From: Mesorhizobium sp. C432A
GTDB lineage: Bacteria > Pseudomonadota > Alphaproteobacteria > Rhizobiales > Rhizobiaceae
NCBI RefSeq assembly: GCF_030323145.1
Contig: NZ_CP100470.1
Span: 3,575,001-3,639,000, forward strand
Length of the DNA: 64,000 bases
Reading direction: 5' to 3'
The position numbers and the translations under genes were made by a program. Below the pieces are notes generated by a model. That model had not been told where the DNA came from. It made no database searches and saw only the letters and a program-made list of their open reading frames with translations. The first letter of the stretch is position 1. The number at the start of each line of letters is the position of its first letter. Below, in pieces: positions 28,122-37,032 of this stretch.

Positions 28122-28433
28122 TTATTCTATGGAATTATCTACGATAATAATGTTATTTTCGCCATGATAGACAAAGCTCTCTGGAGAAATTCCGCGCTCA
28201 ATTACTCTTGATATCCAGATCTCAGATCCATCTGAGAATATGAGGGCCACCGTGTCGGAGTCCATTGTAACATCTATGATGCTAATCGATTGCATGTACG
28301 TCATGATGGAGCAAGTGATCTTTGTATTTACTGTAATCGTTGAATCTTTATCAGGAATTATGAAAATGCCGCCATTTTCATAACTGATTGATCGAAGCTC
28401 TTTTCCAATAAGATTCTCTTTTAAATAGTTCAT
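28122..28433 (-). CDS. orphan small protein in an AT-rich insert
   Basis: 103 aa from ATG 28433; the open frame also extends to a TTG at 28508, but the ATG start is simpler. It begins MNYLKENLIGKELRSI and ends NNIIIVDNSIE. The composition is rich in Ile, Ser, Asn and Asp, and the codons are A/T-ending, unlike every neighbour. There is no signal peptide or membrane segment, and I recognise no family. Its size and composition would fit a horizontally acquired cargo gene (for example an immunity-type protein), but that is speculation. It separates the response regulator from its presumed kinase. Confidence 0.55.
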   Translation of the reverse strand: MNYLKENLIGKELRSISYENGGIFIIPDKDSTITVNTKITCSIMTYMQSISIIDVTMDSDTVALIFSDGSEIWISRVIERGISPESFVYHGENNIIIVDNSIE

Positions 28434-28512
28434 GCGATGTTTACTTTCTCGCGTTCCGTTTAAAATATGTGCGAATTGATTTTCCCTTGATCTCGGGCTT
28501 CCCCCCAACGCT

Positions 28513-28521
28513 AGTGCCGCC
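28513..28521. repeat. 9-bp direct repeat, right copy
   Basis: AGTGCCGCC, second copy of the repeat at 28104-28112; it directly precedes the RIME-like palindrome. Confidence 0.4.
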
Positions 28522-28540
28522 CCTCATCCGGCTGCCGCCA

Positions 28541-28570
28541 CCTTCTCCCCGTATAGTGACGGGGAGAAGG
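28541..28570. repeat. RIME-like rhizobial intergenic palindrome
   Basis: Perfect inverted repeat CCTTCTCCCCGT (28541-28552) and ACGGGGAGAAGG (28559-28570) around ATAGTG. With the preceding CCCTCATCCGGCTGCCG it matches, from memory, a mosaic element found many times between genes in rhizobia. It lies 5 nt beyond the stop of the hybrid kinase gene and may act as its terminator. Confidence 0.7.
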
Positions 28571-28575
28571 GAAGC

Positions 28576-29919
28576 TCAAGCCAACAAATGCGCCAGCAGT
28601 GCTCGCAATTGCGCCGGTTTCAGCGGCTTGCGCATCAGTTCGATGCCGGCGGCGCGGGCGGCTTTGGCGACGGCCTCCGATCCGTCGGCGGTGACGATCA
28701 GCGCCGGCACGGCGCGGCCGAGATAATCGCGGACTTCGGCGATGGTGGCGGTGCCGAGGTCGCCGTCGTCGAGATGCTGGTCGGCAATGACGATGTCGGG
28801 CACCCAGTCGGTGTCGCCAAGCAGGCTGACCGCAGCCTCGGTCGAGGTCGCGGCGCGCACCAGGCACTGCCAGCGCTCGAGCAGGAAAGTCATCGCCTGC
28901 AGCACGTCGGCGTCGTTTTCGACCAGCAGCACCTTGGTGCCGAACAGGCCGTAGCCGCGCGGCCGCTCCATTTCGGCAAGGCTGGCGATGGCGTCGGCGC
29001 TGGCGCCGATGCCGACCGGCACGTCGATGTGGAAGATGGTGCCGCGCCCAACCCTCGAGGAGAACGTCACGGGATGACCGAGCGCGGCGGCCATGCGCCG
29101 CACGATGGCAAGGCCCAGGCCCAGCCCGCCGCCGGAGATTCCGGTGTCGGCTGGAATGGCGGAGCCGCGATGGAACTCCTCGAACACCGCCTCGCGCTGG
29201 TCGTCGGGAATGCCGCAGCCGGTGTCGGCGACATCGATGCGGATGGTGTCGCCGCGATGCCTGGTGCCGACCAGCACGCCGCCCGAGCGGGTATAGCGCA
29301 GCGCATTGGACAGGATGTTCTGCAGGATGCGGCGCAAAAGCGTGCGGTCCGAACGCACCACGGCGCTGACCGGGCGGAATTTCAGTGTCAGCCCCTTCAG
29401 CTTGGCAACCGGCTTGAAATCCGAGCGCAGCGACGAAAACAGCGTCTCCAGATTGACGTCGCCAATGTCGGGCTGGACCACGCCGGCGTCGAGCTTGGAA
29501 ATGTCGAGCAGCGTGCGCAACAGGTCTTCCATCGTCTCCAGCGAGCGCTCGACCTGACGGACGAGTTTCTTGCCCTCGTCGCTGGTCTGCACTTCGGCCA
29601 GTGCCGAGACCGAGAGGTGGGCGGCGTTCAGCGGCTGCAGCACGTCATGGCTGGCGGCGGCCAGGAACCTGGTCTTGGACAGGTTTGCCAGCTCGGCGTT
29701 TTCCTTGGCGGCGCTGAGGTCGATGTTCGACTGTTCCAGCCGGCGCAAGGTCGAGTGTAGTTCCTCGGTGCGCATGCGCACGCGGTTTTCCAGTGAAATT
29801 GCGGTCTGGAACAGCGAGAAGGCGTTGCCCTGCTGGTCCATCGAGCGCTCGACGCGGCTGACCAGAGCGGCGTTGATCTTCTTCAGCCTGTCGACGTCGT
29901 TGATGTCCCTGAGCGGCAT
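28576..29919 (-). CDS. hybrid histidine kinase (NahK-like), cytosolic
   Basis: 447 aa. No membrane segment. Residues about 35-80 form a coiled coil, the phosphoacceptor is His91 in LAAASHDVLQPLNAA, the HATPase has an N-box (ILSNALRYTRSGG), DTGCGIP and GGGLGLGLAIV, and the C-terminus is a receiver domain (VLLVENDADV, acceptor Asp in VIADQHLDDG). The H-box SHDVLQPL is of the type in NahK/ErcS-like kinases. Its start lies 3 nt past the stop of the FIST-domain gene; NosP (FIST) proteins bind haem and nitric oxide and control such kinases, so this is probably a NO-responsive kinase. Confidence 0.88.
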   Translation of the reverse strand: MPLRDINDVDRLKKINAALVSRVERSMDQQGNAFSLFQTAISLENRVRMRTEELHSTLRRLEQSNIDLSAAKENAELANLSKTRFLAAASHDVLQPLNAAHLSVSALAEVQTSDEGKKLVRQVERSLETMEDLLRTLLDISKLDAGVVQPDIGDVNLETLFSSLRSDFKPVAKLKGLTLKFRPVSAVVRSDRTLLRRILQNILSNALRYTRSGGVLVGTRHRGDTIRIDVADTGCGIPDDQREAVFEEFHRGSAIPADTGISGGGLGLGLAIVRRMAAALGHPVTFSSRVGRGTIFHIDVPVGIGASADAIASLAEMERPRGYGLFGTKVLLVENDADVLQAMTFLLERWQCLVRAATSTEAAVSLLGDTDWVPDIVIADQHLDDGDLGTATIAEVRDYLGRAVPALIVTADGSEAVAKAARAAGIELMRKPLKPAQLRALLAHLLA

Positions 29920-29922
29920 GCG

Positions 29923-31092
29923 CTATTCCGCCGCCTGGCGTTCGCCGAAGGCGATGCCGGTGAAGGTTTGGTTCAGATGCATCGAACGGTACTGTTCGCC
30001 ATAGGTGCCGAAGCCGATGACATTGTTGACCCGGTAGAGCTCCGAAATGTCGCGGAACACCTGGCGGTTGCGGGCGTCGAGCCGGCGCAGCACGCAATCG
30101 AAGCCGAGGATCATGTCGATGCCGCCGAGCCGTTGCTCGACGTCGCGCAGTGCGGCGCGCGTGGATTCCACCATGTCCTTGGGCTGGGCGATGGACAGCA
30201 CGACGCCGTCGTCTATGGCGCAAAAGAAAGACAGGGAACCGTCGGCATGCATCTTCTGGATCGAGCGGCAGTAATATTCGCCGCCCACTTTCACCACCAC
30301 CGGGTGCGAGGCGAAGCTCATCGGCGTCAGGTTCTGCGCAACGATGCCGACCGAGGCTGCATATTCCTCAGCCGCGTTGGTGGCGTTGAATTCGCGCACG
30401 GTGCGGTGGTCCGGATCGGATGCCGTCACCACCAGCTTCTCGTCGGTTGGGATGAAATTGTCGGTCTTGAAGACATGGAACGGGATCTCGGTGGCGATCA
30501 GCACAATGATGGCGCTGTCGGACGCAACCTTGCCGTTCGAAATCAGCCTGGTGGTTTCGAATTTCAAATCGTCGCCCGCCGAACCGCCGATCAGCGGGAT
30601 GTCGTCCAGCCCCCAATGGATGGCCGAGGTTACAGCTTCCTCGGCAAAGGACAGACCGTCGATGAAGCAGAGCGCGAAGGTGCTTTTGGCATGGCAACTG
30701 CCGGTGCGTCCGCGCAGCAACCGCCGCAAGCCCTCGACTTCATCAGTGATCCTGTCCATTCCCGACGAGGAGAGATTGTCGACCATGGTGCTGACCGCCG
30801 AAAACGACGCGGAGGGAAAGAGCAGCGCCAGCACATGGCCTTCCTCCAGGCCCTGGGGGGTGATCTCGCCGGCGGTCGAGCAGGCGGCGTAGGCCAGCGT
30901 CGGCGCGTGGGTCTTCAGCCCTTGCGAAAGGACGCTCGCGTCAAACAGGCTCTGGGAGAAGAACAGCAGGGCAAAGCCGGCATCGATGGCTGCGGCCTCG
31001 ACGGCGACCGCCAGGGCGAATGCATCGGCGTCGGGCTCGTCGGTGGTGAGCGCCGACAGACCGGATGCATAGCTCGTCCGTGAACTGGCCAG
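29923..31092 (-). CDS. FIST domain signal sensor (NosP-like), CTG start proposed
   Basis: 389 aa if read from CTG at 31092. FIST_N and FIST_C domains fill the protein; the N-terminal part contains AACSTAGEITPQGLEEGH, a FIST hallmark, which lies upstream of the first canonical start codon (GTG 30834). Between the in-frame stop (31138-31140) and 30834 there is no ATG, GTG or TTG. The CTG at 31092 has a strong ribosome site GGGAGGAAG with ideal spacing. The length then matches the family. The gene is directly followed by a hybrid kinase, as with NosP-NahK in Pseudomonas. Haem/NO binding is inferred from that pairing; no haem ligand was assigned. Confidence 0.82.
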   Translation of the reverse strand: MASSRTSYASGLSALTTDEPDADAFALAVAVEAAAIDAGFALLFFSQSLFDASVLSQGLKTHAPTLAYAACSTAGEITPQGLEEGHVLALLFPSASFSAVSTMVDNLSSSGMDRITDEVEGLRRLLRGRTGSCHAKSTFALCFIDGLSFAEEAVTSAIHWGLDDIPLIGGSAGDDLKFETTRLISNGKVASDSAIIVLIATEIPFHVFKTDNFIPTDEKLVVTASDPDHRTVREFNATNAAEEYAASVGIVAQNLTPMSFASHPVVVKVGGEYYCRSIQKMHADGSLSFFCAIDDGVVLSIAQPKDMVESTRAALRDVEQRLGGIDMILGFDCVLRRLDARNRQVFRDISELYRVNNVIGFGTYGEQYRSMHLNQTFTGIAFGERQAAE

Positions 31093-31355
31093 AGGCTTCC
31101 TCCCGATATCCTCCGACGCTTCCTGCGCGCGCCCGTTTTATGTCTCTCGGCGCGCTGGCGTCGAGGGCATTGTTGCCCCCTATTCGCTCTTTGGCAATGG
31201 GGCGGACAGGCCCATGATTTTCGTTTTCTCCATGACCGAAAGTACAATGAGCGCCGTGTGTTTTTTGCGCTTTGTGCAGTGTACCAATAGCGCATGGCCG
31301 AGCGCCAAAGCCGCATCGGCAGCATGACTACCAAGGTCATACCCAGGGAGGATGC

Positions 31356-31856
<501 letters not shown>

Positions 31857-31863
31857 GAAAGAA

Positions 31864-31967
31864 GCGAGTAGCGAATAGGGAGTAGCGAGTAGTCGGTTTA
31901 GCCGAACCGCTCCGAGCACAATTCCCTACTCACTAATCACTATTCGCCACTCACTATTCGCTATTCC
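31864..31967. repeat. GAGTAG/GAATAG repeat hairpin between coxS and coxL
   Basis: Degenerate tandem units of about 7 nt (GAGTAGC, GAATAGG, GAGTAGC) at 31864-31892 are followed by inverted units (CCCTACT, CACTATT, CACTATTCG) at 31923-31967. The two blocks can pair into a long stem just before the coxL ribosome site GGAGGAATT. A related element lies after coxL at 34325-34404. Confidence 0.75.
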
Positions 31968-31979
31968 GGAGGAATTCCT

Positions 31980-34325
31980 ATGGGCATTGAAGGCATCGGC
32001 GCTCGGGTCGTGCGCAAGGAAGACAAACGCTTCATCACCGGCGCCGGCCGCTATGTCGACGACATGGTGGTTTCCGGCATGAAGCATGCCGCTTTCGTGC
32101 GCAGCCCGCACGCGCATGCTCAGATCAAGAAGATCGACGTCAGACGAGCGCAGGCGATGCCCGGCGTCATCGGCGTCTTGACCGGCAAGGAGCTCAAGGC
32201 CGACGGCATCGGCAACCTGATCTGCGGCTGGATGATCCATTCCAAGGACGGCTCGCCGATGAAGATGGGCGCGTGGTCGCCGCTGGCCGTCGACAAGGTG
32301 CGCTATGTCGGCGACGCGGTCGTCATCGTGGTGGCGGAAACCAAGGGCCAGGCCCGCGACGCGGCCGAAGCGGTCGAGATCACCTACAAGGAATTGAAGG
32401 CGGTGGTCGATGCCACCAAGGCGCTGCAAAAAGGTGCGCCGCAGGTCCATGCCGAAGCCGAGGACAATCTTATCTTCGACTGGGAGATCGGCGATGCCAA
32501 GGCGACCGACGCGGCGATCCAGGCGGCGGCCCATGTCACCCGCATGAAGATCGTCAACAACCGGCTGGTTCCCAACGCCATGGAGCCGCGCGCTGCGCTT
32601 GGCCATTACGACAAGGCCGAGGACCATTTTACCTGCTGGACGACGTCGCAGAACCCGCATGTCGCGCGGCTAGTGATGAGCGCCTTCTACAATGTCGCGC
32701 CGGAAAACAAGCTGCGCGTCATTGCGCCCGATGTCGGCGGCGGCTTCGGCTCGAAGATCTACATCTATCCCGAAGAGATCGTCTGCCTGTGGGCGTCGAA
32801 GAAGACCGGCGTGCCGGTCAAATGGGTTGCCGACCGTACCGAAAGCTTTCTCACCGACGCACATGGCCGCGACCATGTCTCGACGGTCGAAATGGCGTTC
32901 GACAAGAACAACAAGATCACCGGCTTCAAAGTCGACACCATCGCCAATCTCGGCGCCTACATGTCGCTGTTCTCGTCTTGCGTGCCGACCTATCTCTACG
33001 CGACGCTGCTGTCGGGCCAGTACAACATCCCGACGATCCACGCCAATGTGCGCACCGTCTACACCAACACGGCACCCGTCGATGCCTATCGTGGGGCAGG
33101 GCGGCCGGAAGCGACCTATTTGCTCGAACGCACAATGGAGACCGCCGCACGCGAACTCGGCGTGTCTCCGGCGGAGCTTCGGCGCGCCAATTTCATCACC
33201 GAGTTTCCGCATCAGACGCCGGTCATCATGAACTATGACGCCGGCGACTATGGAGCTTCACTCGATGCGGCGACACAGGCGTCCGACTATGCCGGCTTCG
33301 CCAAGCGCAAAGCGGCGGCCGCCAGCCAGGGCAGGCTGCGCGGCATCGGCATGAGCTGCTATATCGAGGCCTGCGGCATCGCGCCGTCGGCGGCGGTCGG
33401 TTCGCTCGGCGCCGGCGTCGGTCTGTGGGAATCGGCCGAGGTGCGGGTCAATGCCGTCGGCACGATCGAGGTGCTGACCGGCTCGCACAGCCACGGCCAG
33501 GGCCATGAGACGACCTTCGCGCAACTGGTCACCCAGCGCTTCGGCGTGCCGCTCGACTCGGTGTCGATCGTCCATGGAGATACCGACAAGGTGCAGATGG
33601 GTATGGGCACCTACGGCTCGCGCTCGGGCGCGGTCGGCATGTCGGCAATTGCCAAGGCGCTCGACAAGGTCGAGGCCAAGGCCAAGAAAATCGCCGCCCA
33701 TCTGCTCGAGGCCGACGAGGGCGACATCGTCATCGAGAATGGCGAGGTCAAGGTTGCCGGCACCGACAAGAGCCTGCCCTGGTTCCAGGTGGCGCTTGCC
33801 GCCTACACCGCTCACAATCTGCCGGCAGGCATGGAGCCGGGACTGAAGGAAACAGCCTTCTACGATCCGGCGAACTTCACTTTCCCGGCGGGCTGCTACA
33901 TCTGCGAGGTCGAGATCGATCCGGAAACCGGCACGACCGAGATCGTCCAGTTCGTCGCGGCGGACGATTTCGGCAACATCATCAACCCGATGATCGTCGA
34001 GGGTCAGGTGCATGGCGGCATCGCCCAGGGTATCGGCCAGGCGCTGCTGGAAGGCGCGCACTATGACGATAGCGGGCAGCTGCTGACGGCGAGCTACATG
34101 GACTACACCATGCCGCGCGCGGACGACTTGCCGTCATTCAAGGTGTCGACCTCGAACACGCCGTGTCCGAGCAATCCGCTCGGCATCAAGGGCTGTGGCG
34201 AGGCCGGCGCCATCGGCTCGCCGCCGGCGGTCATCAACGCCATCACCGACGCTTTGGGGATTGTGGACATCGCCATGCCGGCCTCGCCGTCGACGGTGTG
34301 GGCGGCGATTAGGGCGAAGAAATGA
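31980..34325 (+). CDS. coxL: form II CO dehydrogenase-like molybdenum subunit
   Basis: 781 aa of the xanthine oxidase/CoxL family. It binds the molybdopterin cytosine dinucleotide cofactor. The active-site loop is A369-Y-R-G-A-G-R375, the form II motif (AYxGAGR), not AYxCSFR of proven CO dehydrogenases. GGGFGSK and QGHETTFAQ motifs and the late [12 protein letters not shown] with the catalytic Glu are present. The true substrate is therefore uncertain; form II enzymes may oxidise other aldehydes or heterocycles. Gene order S-L-M is also typical of form II. Confidence 0.92.
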   Translation: MGIEGIGARVVRKEDKRFITGAGRYVDDMVVSGMKHAAFVRSPHAHAQIKKIDVRRAQAMPGVIGVLTGKELKADGIGNLICGWMIHSKDGSPMKMGAWSPLAVDKVRYVGDAVVIVVAETKGQARDAAEAVEITYKELKAVVDATKALQKGAPQVHAEAEDNLIFDWEIGDAKATDAAIQAAAHVTRMKIVNNRLVPNAMEPRAALGHYDKAEDHFTCWTTSQNPHVARLVMSAFYNVAPENKLRVIAPDVGGGFGSKIYIYPEEIVCLWASKKTGVPVKWVADRTESFLTDAHGRDHVSTVEMAFDKNNKITGFKVDTIANLGAYMSLFSSCVPTYLYATLLSGQYNIPTIHANVRTVYTNTAPVDAYRGAGRPEATYLLERTMETAARELGVSPAELRRANFITEFPHQTPVIMNYDAGDYGASLDAATQASDYAGFAKRKAAAASQGRLRGIGMSCYIEACGIAPSAAVGSLGAGVGLWESAEVRVNAVGTIEVLTGSHSHGQGHETTFAQLVTQRFGVPLDSVSIVHGDTDKVQMGMGTYGSRSGAVGMSAIAKALDKVEAKAKKIAAHLLEADEGDIVIENGEVKVAGTDKSLPWFQVALAAYTAHNLPAGMEPGLKETAFYDPANFTFPAGCYICEVEIDPETGTTEIVQFVAADDFGNIINPMIVEGQVHGGIAQGIGQALLEGAHYDDSGQLLTASYMDYTMPRADDLPSFKVSTSNTPCPSNPLGIKGCGEAGAIGSPPAVINAITDALGIVDIAMPASPSTVWAAIRAKK

Positions 34326-34404
34326 GTGAGTAGGGAGTAGTGAGTAGGGAATGGGCATTACCGGAGATGACAGCGTCCCTACTCCCTACTCCCTACTCAC
34401 TACT
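34325..34404. repeat. GAGTAGG repeat hairpin between coxL and coxM
   Basis: Left block 34325-34351 (GAGTAGG and GAGTAGT units) and right block 34374-34404 (CTACTCC and CTACTCA units) are complementary, giving a stem of more than 20 bp with a loop of about 22 nt. Same unit type as the element between coxS and coxL. Confidence 0.75.
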
Positions 34405-34430
34405 GCCTAACCACTTCAGGGGAGGATCCC

Positions 34431-35228
34431 ATGTACGCAGTCAACTACCACCGCGCCGCCTCGGTCGCCGACGCCGCCAAGCTGGTGAAGAGCGGCGACG
34501 CCAGGCTTTTGTCAGGCGGCATGACGCTGATCCCGGCGATGAAGACGCGGCTCGCCGCACCCTCCGACCTGATCGACCTGTCGCGGATCAAGGAACTGCA
34601 AGGCGTCAAGGTGTCGGGCAAGACCGTCACCATCGGCGCCGCCACAACCCATTACGACGTCGCCAATGACGAGAAGCTGCGGAAGGCCTGTCCGGCGCTT
34701 GCGCACCTTGCGTCGCTGATTGGCGATCCGGCGGTGCGCCACAAGGGCACGATCGGCGGCTCGGCCGCCAACAACGACCCAGCCGCCGATTATCCGGCGG
34801 CGCTCTTGGCGCTGGGCGCCACCATCGTCACCAACAAGCGCGAGATTTCAGCCGCGAAATTCTTCACCGGCCTGTTCGAAACGGCGCTGAAAGAAGGCGA
34901 GATCATCACCGCGGTGAGTTTTACCGCGCCGGCCAAGGCTGCTTACGAAAAATTCCGCAACCCGGCCTCGCGCTATGCGATCGTCGGCGTGTTCGTGGCA
35001 AAGGGCAAGGACGGGGTCAGCGTTGCCGTTACCGGCGCCGGCGATGACGGTGTGTTCCGCTCGAAGGAGATCGAAGCAGCACTGGCGAAGAATTTTGCCG
35101 CATCGGCGCTCGACGGCGTGAAAGTGCCGGCGAAGAATTTGATGACCGACCTCCACGCTTCGGCCGAATACCGCGCCAATTTGATCGCCGTGATGGCCAA
35201 GCGCGCGGTGAACGCCGCCAACGGTTGA
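34431..35228 (+). CDS. coxM: CO dehydrogenase-type medium subunit, FAD protein
   Basis: 265 aa. FAD-binding domain with the LLSGGMTLIP pyrophosphate loop and the second motif RHKGTIGGSAANNDPAADYPAA, both as in CoxM. Starts at ATG 34431 after GGGGAGGATCCC. Third gene of the operon; it moves electrons from the 2Fe-2S subunit to the quinone pool or another acceptor. Rather short for CoxM (usually about 285 aa), but complete in both FAD motifs. Confidence 0.92.
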   Translation: MYAVNYHRAASVADAAKLVKSGDARLLSGGMTLIPAMKTRLAAPSDLIDLSRIKELQGVKVSGKTVTIGAATTHYDVANDEKLRKACPALAHLASLIGDPAVRHKGTIGGSAANNDPAADYPAALLALGATIVTNKREISAAKFFTGLFETALKEGEIITAVSFTAPAKAAYEKFRNPASRYAIVGVFVAKGKDGVSVAVTGAGDDGVFRSKEIEAALAKNFAASALDGVKVPAKNLMTDLHASAEYRANLIAVMAKRAVNAANG

Positions 35229-35249
35229 ACAGTGCCAATTCGAGACGGG

Positions 35250-35278
35250 AAGGGGCCATTGCGGCCCCTTTCTTTTTT
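35250..35278 (+). terminator. rho-independent terminator after coxM
   Basis: AAGGGGCC (35250-35257), loop ATTGC, GGCCCCTT (35263-35270), followed by TCTTTTTT. It is the clearest intrinsic terminator in the window and ends the coxSLM operon. Confidence 0.9.
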
Positions 35279-35433
35279 GCGATCACAAACGTTGGCGCCA
35301 ACACGCGCCAATCTCAAAGCTTCGCACTTGCACAAAGTTATCCCGCACTGCAATATAAACCGGGCGGGAATACGAGGCGAATCCGTGGCGCAGCGATGCG
35401 CGCTGCATCGGTTCTTGAGTGCGAAGGACGGGC

Positions 35434-36456
35434 ATGGCCGACATCTCCGCAGCGTCTGTTGCCCTGCCGCGGGCCACAGCCGACAAAGCAGCTAGAGCAA
35501 GACTGGCCTATCTCGATGGCTGGCGCGGGCTTTCGATCGCACTGGTGCTGATCGGCCATTTCTTCCCCGTTCCCGGGATCAATCTCGGCGTGCTCGGCGT
35601 CGAGTTCTTCTTCGTGCTCTCAGGCCGGCTGATGGGCGAGATACTGTTCATCGAACGCTTCCCGCTGAAAAAATTCTTCAAGCGCCGCTTTTCGCGCATC
35701 TATCCCGCGCTTTTGGTGTTCGTGATATCAGCCATGATCGGGCTCTCCGGCACCTTTATCGCCTTCAAATGGAAGGCGGCGCTGACCGCGCTGACATTCA
35801 CCTACAACTATGCCGGAATTCTCATCACCCGCGCCGGCGCGCTCGACCACATCTGGTCGCTATGCGTGGAAGAGCATGCCTACATCATCCTGGCGCTGAT
35901 CAGCGTGGTGGTGACCGGGCGGGGTAATGTCGTTCGGCTGCTGGTGACGCTGTCGCTGCTGGCGATGGCCAATGGCGCCATTTCGTACTGGGTACTCGGC
36001 ATGGATTACGAGCACAGCTATTGGCGCACCGATGTGCATATCGCCTCGATCCTGCTGTCGGCATCGATCTGCCTGCTCAAGCACGATGATCGGCTGCCGG
36101 CATTCCTGAAGAGCCCCTATGTCAGCCTCGTGTCGGCGGCGGCGGCTATATTGCTGTTCCTCGATCCGGTGCCGACGCCGATCCATTACCTACTGGCGGT
36201 GCCGTTGCTGGCGCTTGCCGTGAATACGCTGGACACCAGCAACTGGCATCTTACCGGCCTGCTTTCATCCAGGCCGATGGTGATGATCGGGCTATGGTCG
36301 TACTCGCTCTATCTCTGGCAACAGCCCTTCTACAAATTCGTCGCCGAGCAGGGCAGTGCGCCGATCCCGATGCTGGCGGCTGTCTTCGCCTGTGCACTAT
36401 GCAGCTACTATCTGGTCGAGAAGCCCGCGCGGGCCTGGCTGAACCGGAATTGGTGA
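35434..36456 (+). CDS. acyltransferase 3 family membrane protein
   Basis: 340 aa from ATG 35434 (AAGGACGGG upstream; the GTG at 35419 is less likely). About 10 membrane segments. Family signature RLAYLDGWRGLSIALVLIGH near the N-terminus with the catalytic His, then FFFVLSGRLMG. Such enzymes acetylate or otherwise acylate surface sugars (for example exopolysaccharide or Nod factor). No sugar genes are adjacent, so the target is unknown. Confidence 0.88.
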   Translation: MADISAASVALPRATADKAARARLAYLDGWRGLSIALVLIGHFFPVPGINLGVLGVEFFFVLSGRLMGEILFIERFPLKKFFKRRFSRIYPALLVFVISAMIGLSGTFIAFKWKAALTALTFTYNYAGILITRAGALDHIWSLCVEEHAYIILALISVVVTGRGNVVRLLVTLSLLAMANGAISYWVLGMDYEHSYWRTDVHIASILLSASICLLKHDDRLPAFLKSPYVSLVSAAAAILLFLDPVPTPIHYLLAVPLLALAVNTLDTSNWHLTGLLSSRPMVMIGLWSYSLYLWQQPFYKFVAEQGSAPIPMLAAVFACALCSYYLVEKPARAWLNRNW

Positions 36457-36522
36457 GGGCTACGGACTCCTAATCTTATGCTGCCGCGACGATCTGCTTG
36501 CCGATCATCAGCCAGCGACCCA

Positions 36523-37032
36523 TCAGCCGGCGATCTCCTTGAGGTAGTAGCGCACCGCCTTCTTGCCGCCATGGATCACCGCGTCGCCGACCTCGGCGAA
36601 GCCAAGCGCGGCATGGAAGGCGTCCGAAGCCGGATTGGGAGGTTCGGCATTCACCTCGCAGGTGACGATGCTGTGGCCCGCGCGGGCGACTTCCCCGAAC
36701 AGATCCTCGTAGAGCCGGCGGGCATGGCCGCGGCCGCGCGCTTGCGCCGCGACGACGACGCGGTCGACATAGACGAAGCGTGGATAGCGCTCGCGGAACC
36801 AGAGGAAATTCGGGCTGTCGTAGGCCGCATTCTGGTCGAAGGTCATGATGAAGGCTTCGAGCGTGCCGATGCGCCTGACGTAAAACGCTTCGCCAAGCAG
36901 GAAGGACAGCCGTTCCAGCTCGAGCCATGACAGTTCGGCGGCGTGCTCATTGTTGAGTGCGAGGATGGCCGCTTCGTCCTGAGGCGAGACACGGCTGATC
37001 GGCGACGGCCCAGTCACGGCTTCGCTCATCAT
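36523..37032 (-). CDS. GNAT family acetyltransferase
   Basis: 169 aa; ATG 37032 or 37029 both possible, and the start overlaps the cutC stop (ATGATGA), so the two are coupled. GNAT fold with the acetyl-CoA loop VVVAAQARGRGHARRLYEDL and a C-terminal FHAALGFAEVGD motif. The acceptor substrate is unknown. Confidence 0.85.
   Translation of the reverse strand: MMSEAVTGPSPISRVSPQDEAAILALNNEHAAELSWLELERLSFLLGEAFYVRRIGTLEAFIMTFDQNAAYDSPNFLWFRERYPRFVYVDRVVVAAQARGRGHARRLYEDLFGEVARAGHSIVTCEVNAEPPNPASDAFHAALGFAEVGDAVIHGGKKAVRYYLKEIAG

Noticed and set aside
28093..28521. Prophage or integrative element remnant
   Set aside because: No integrase, attachment-site tRNA or phage gene; only one small orphan gene in about 0.4 kb.
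31980..34325. Proven CO dehydrogenase (form I CoxL)
   Set aside because: Active-site loop is AYRGAGR instead of AYxCSFR.
31864..34404. Repeat arrays near coxL considered as CRISPR
   Set aside because: Units are about 7 nt, without spacers of constant length, and arranged as inverted arms; no cas genes.
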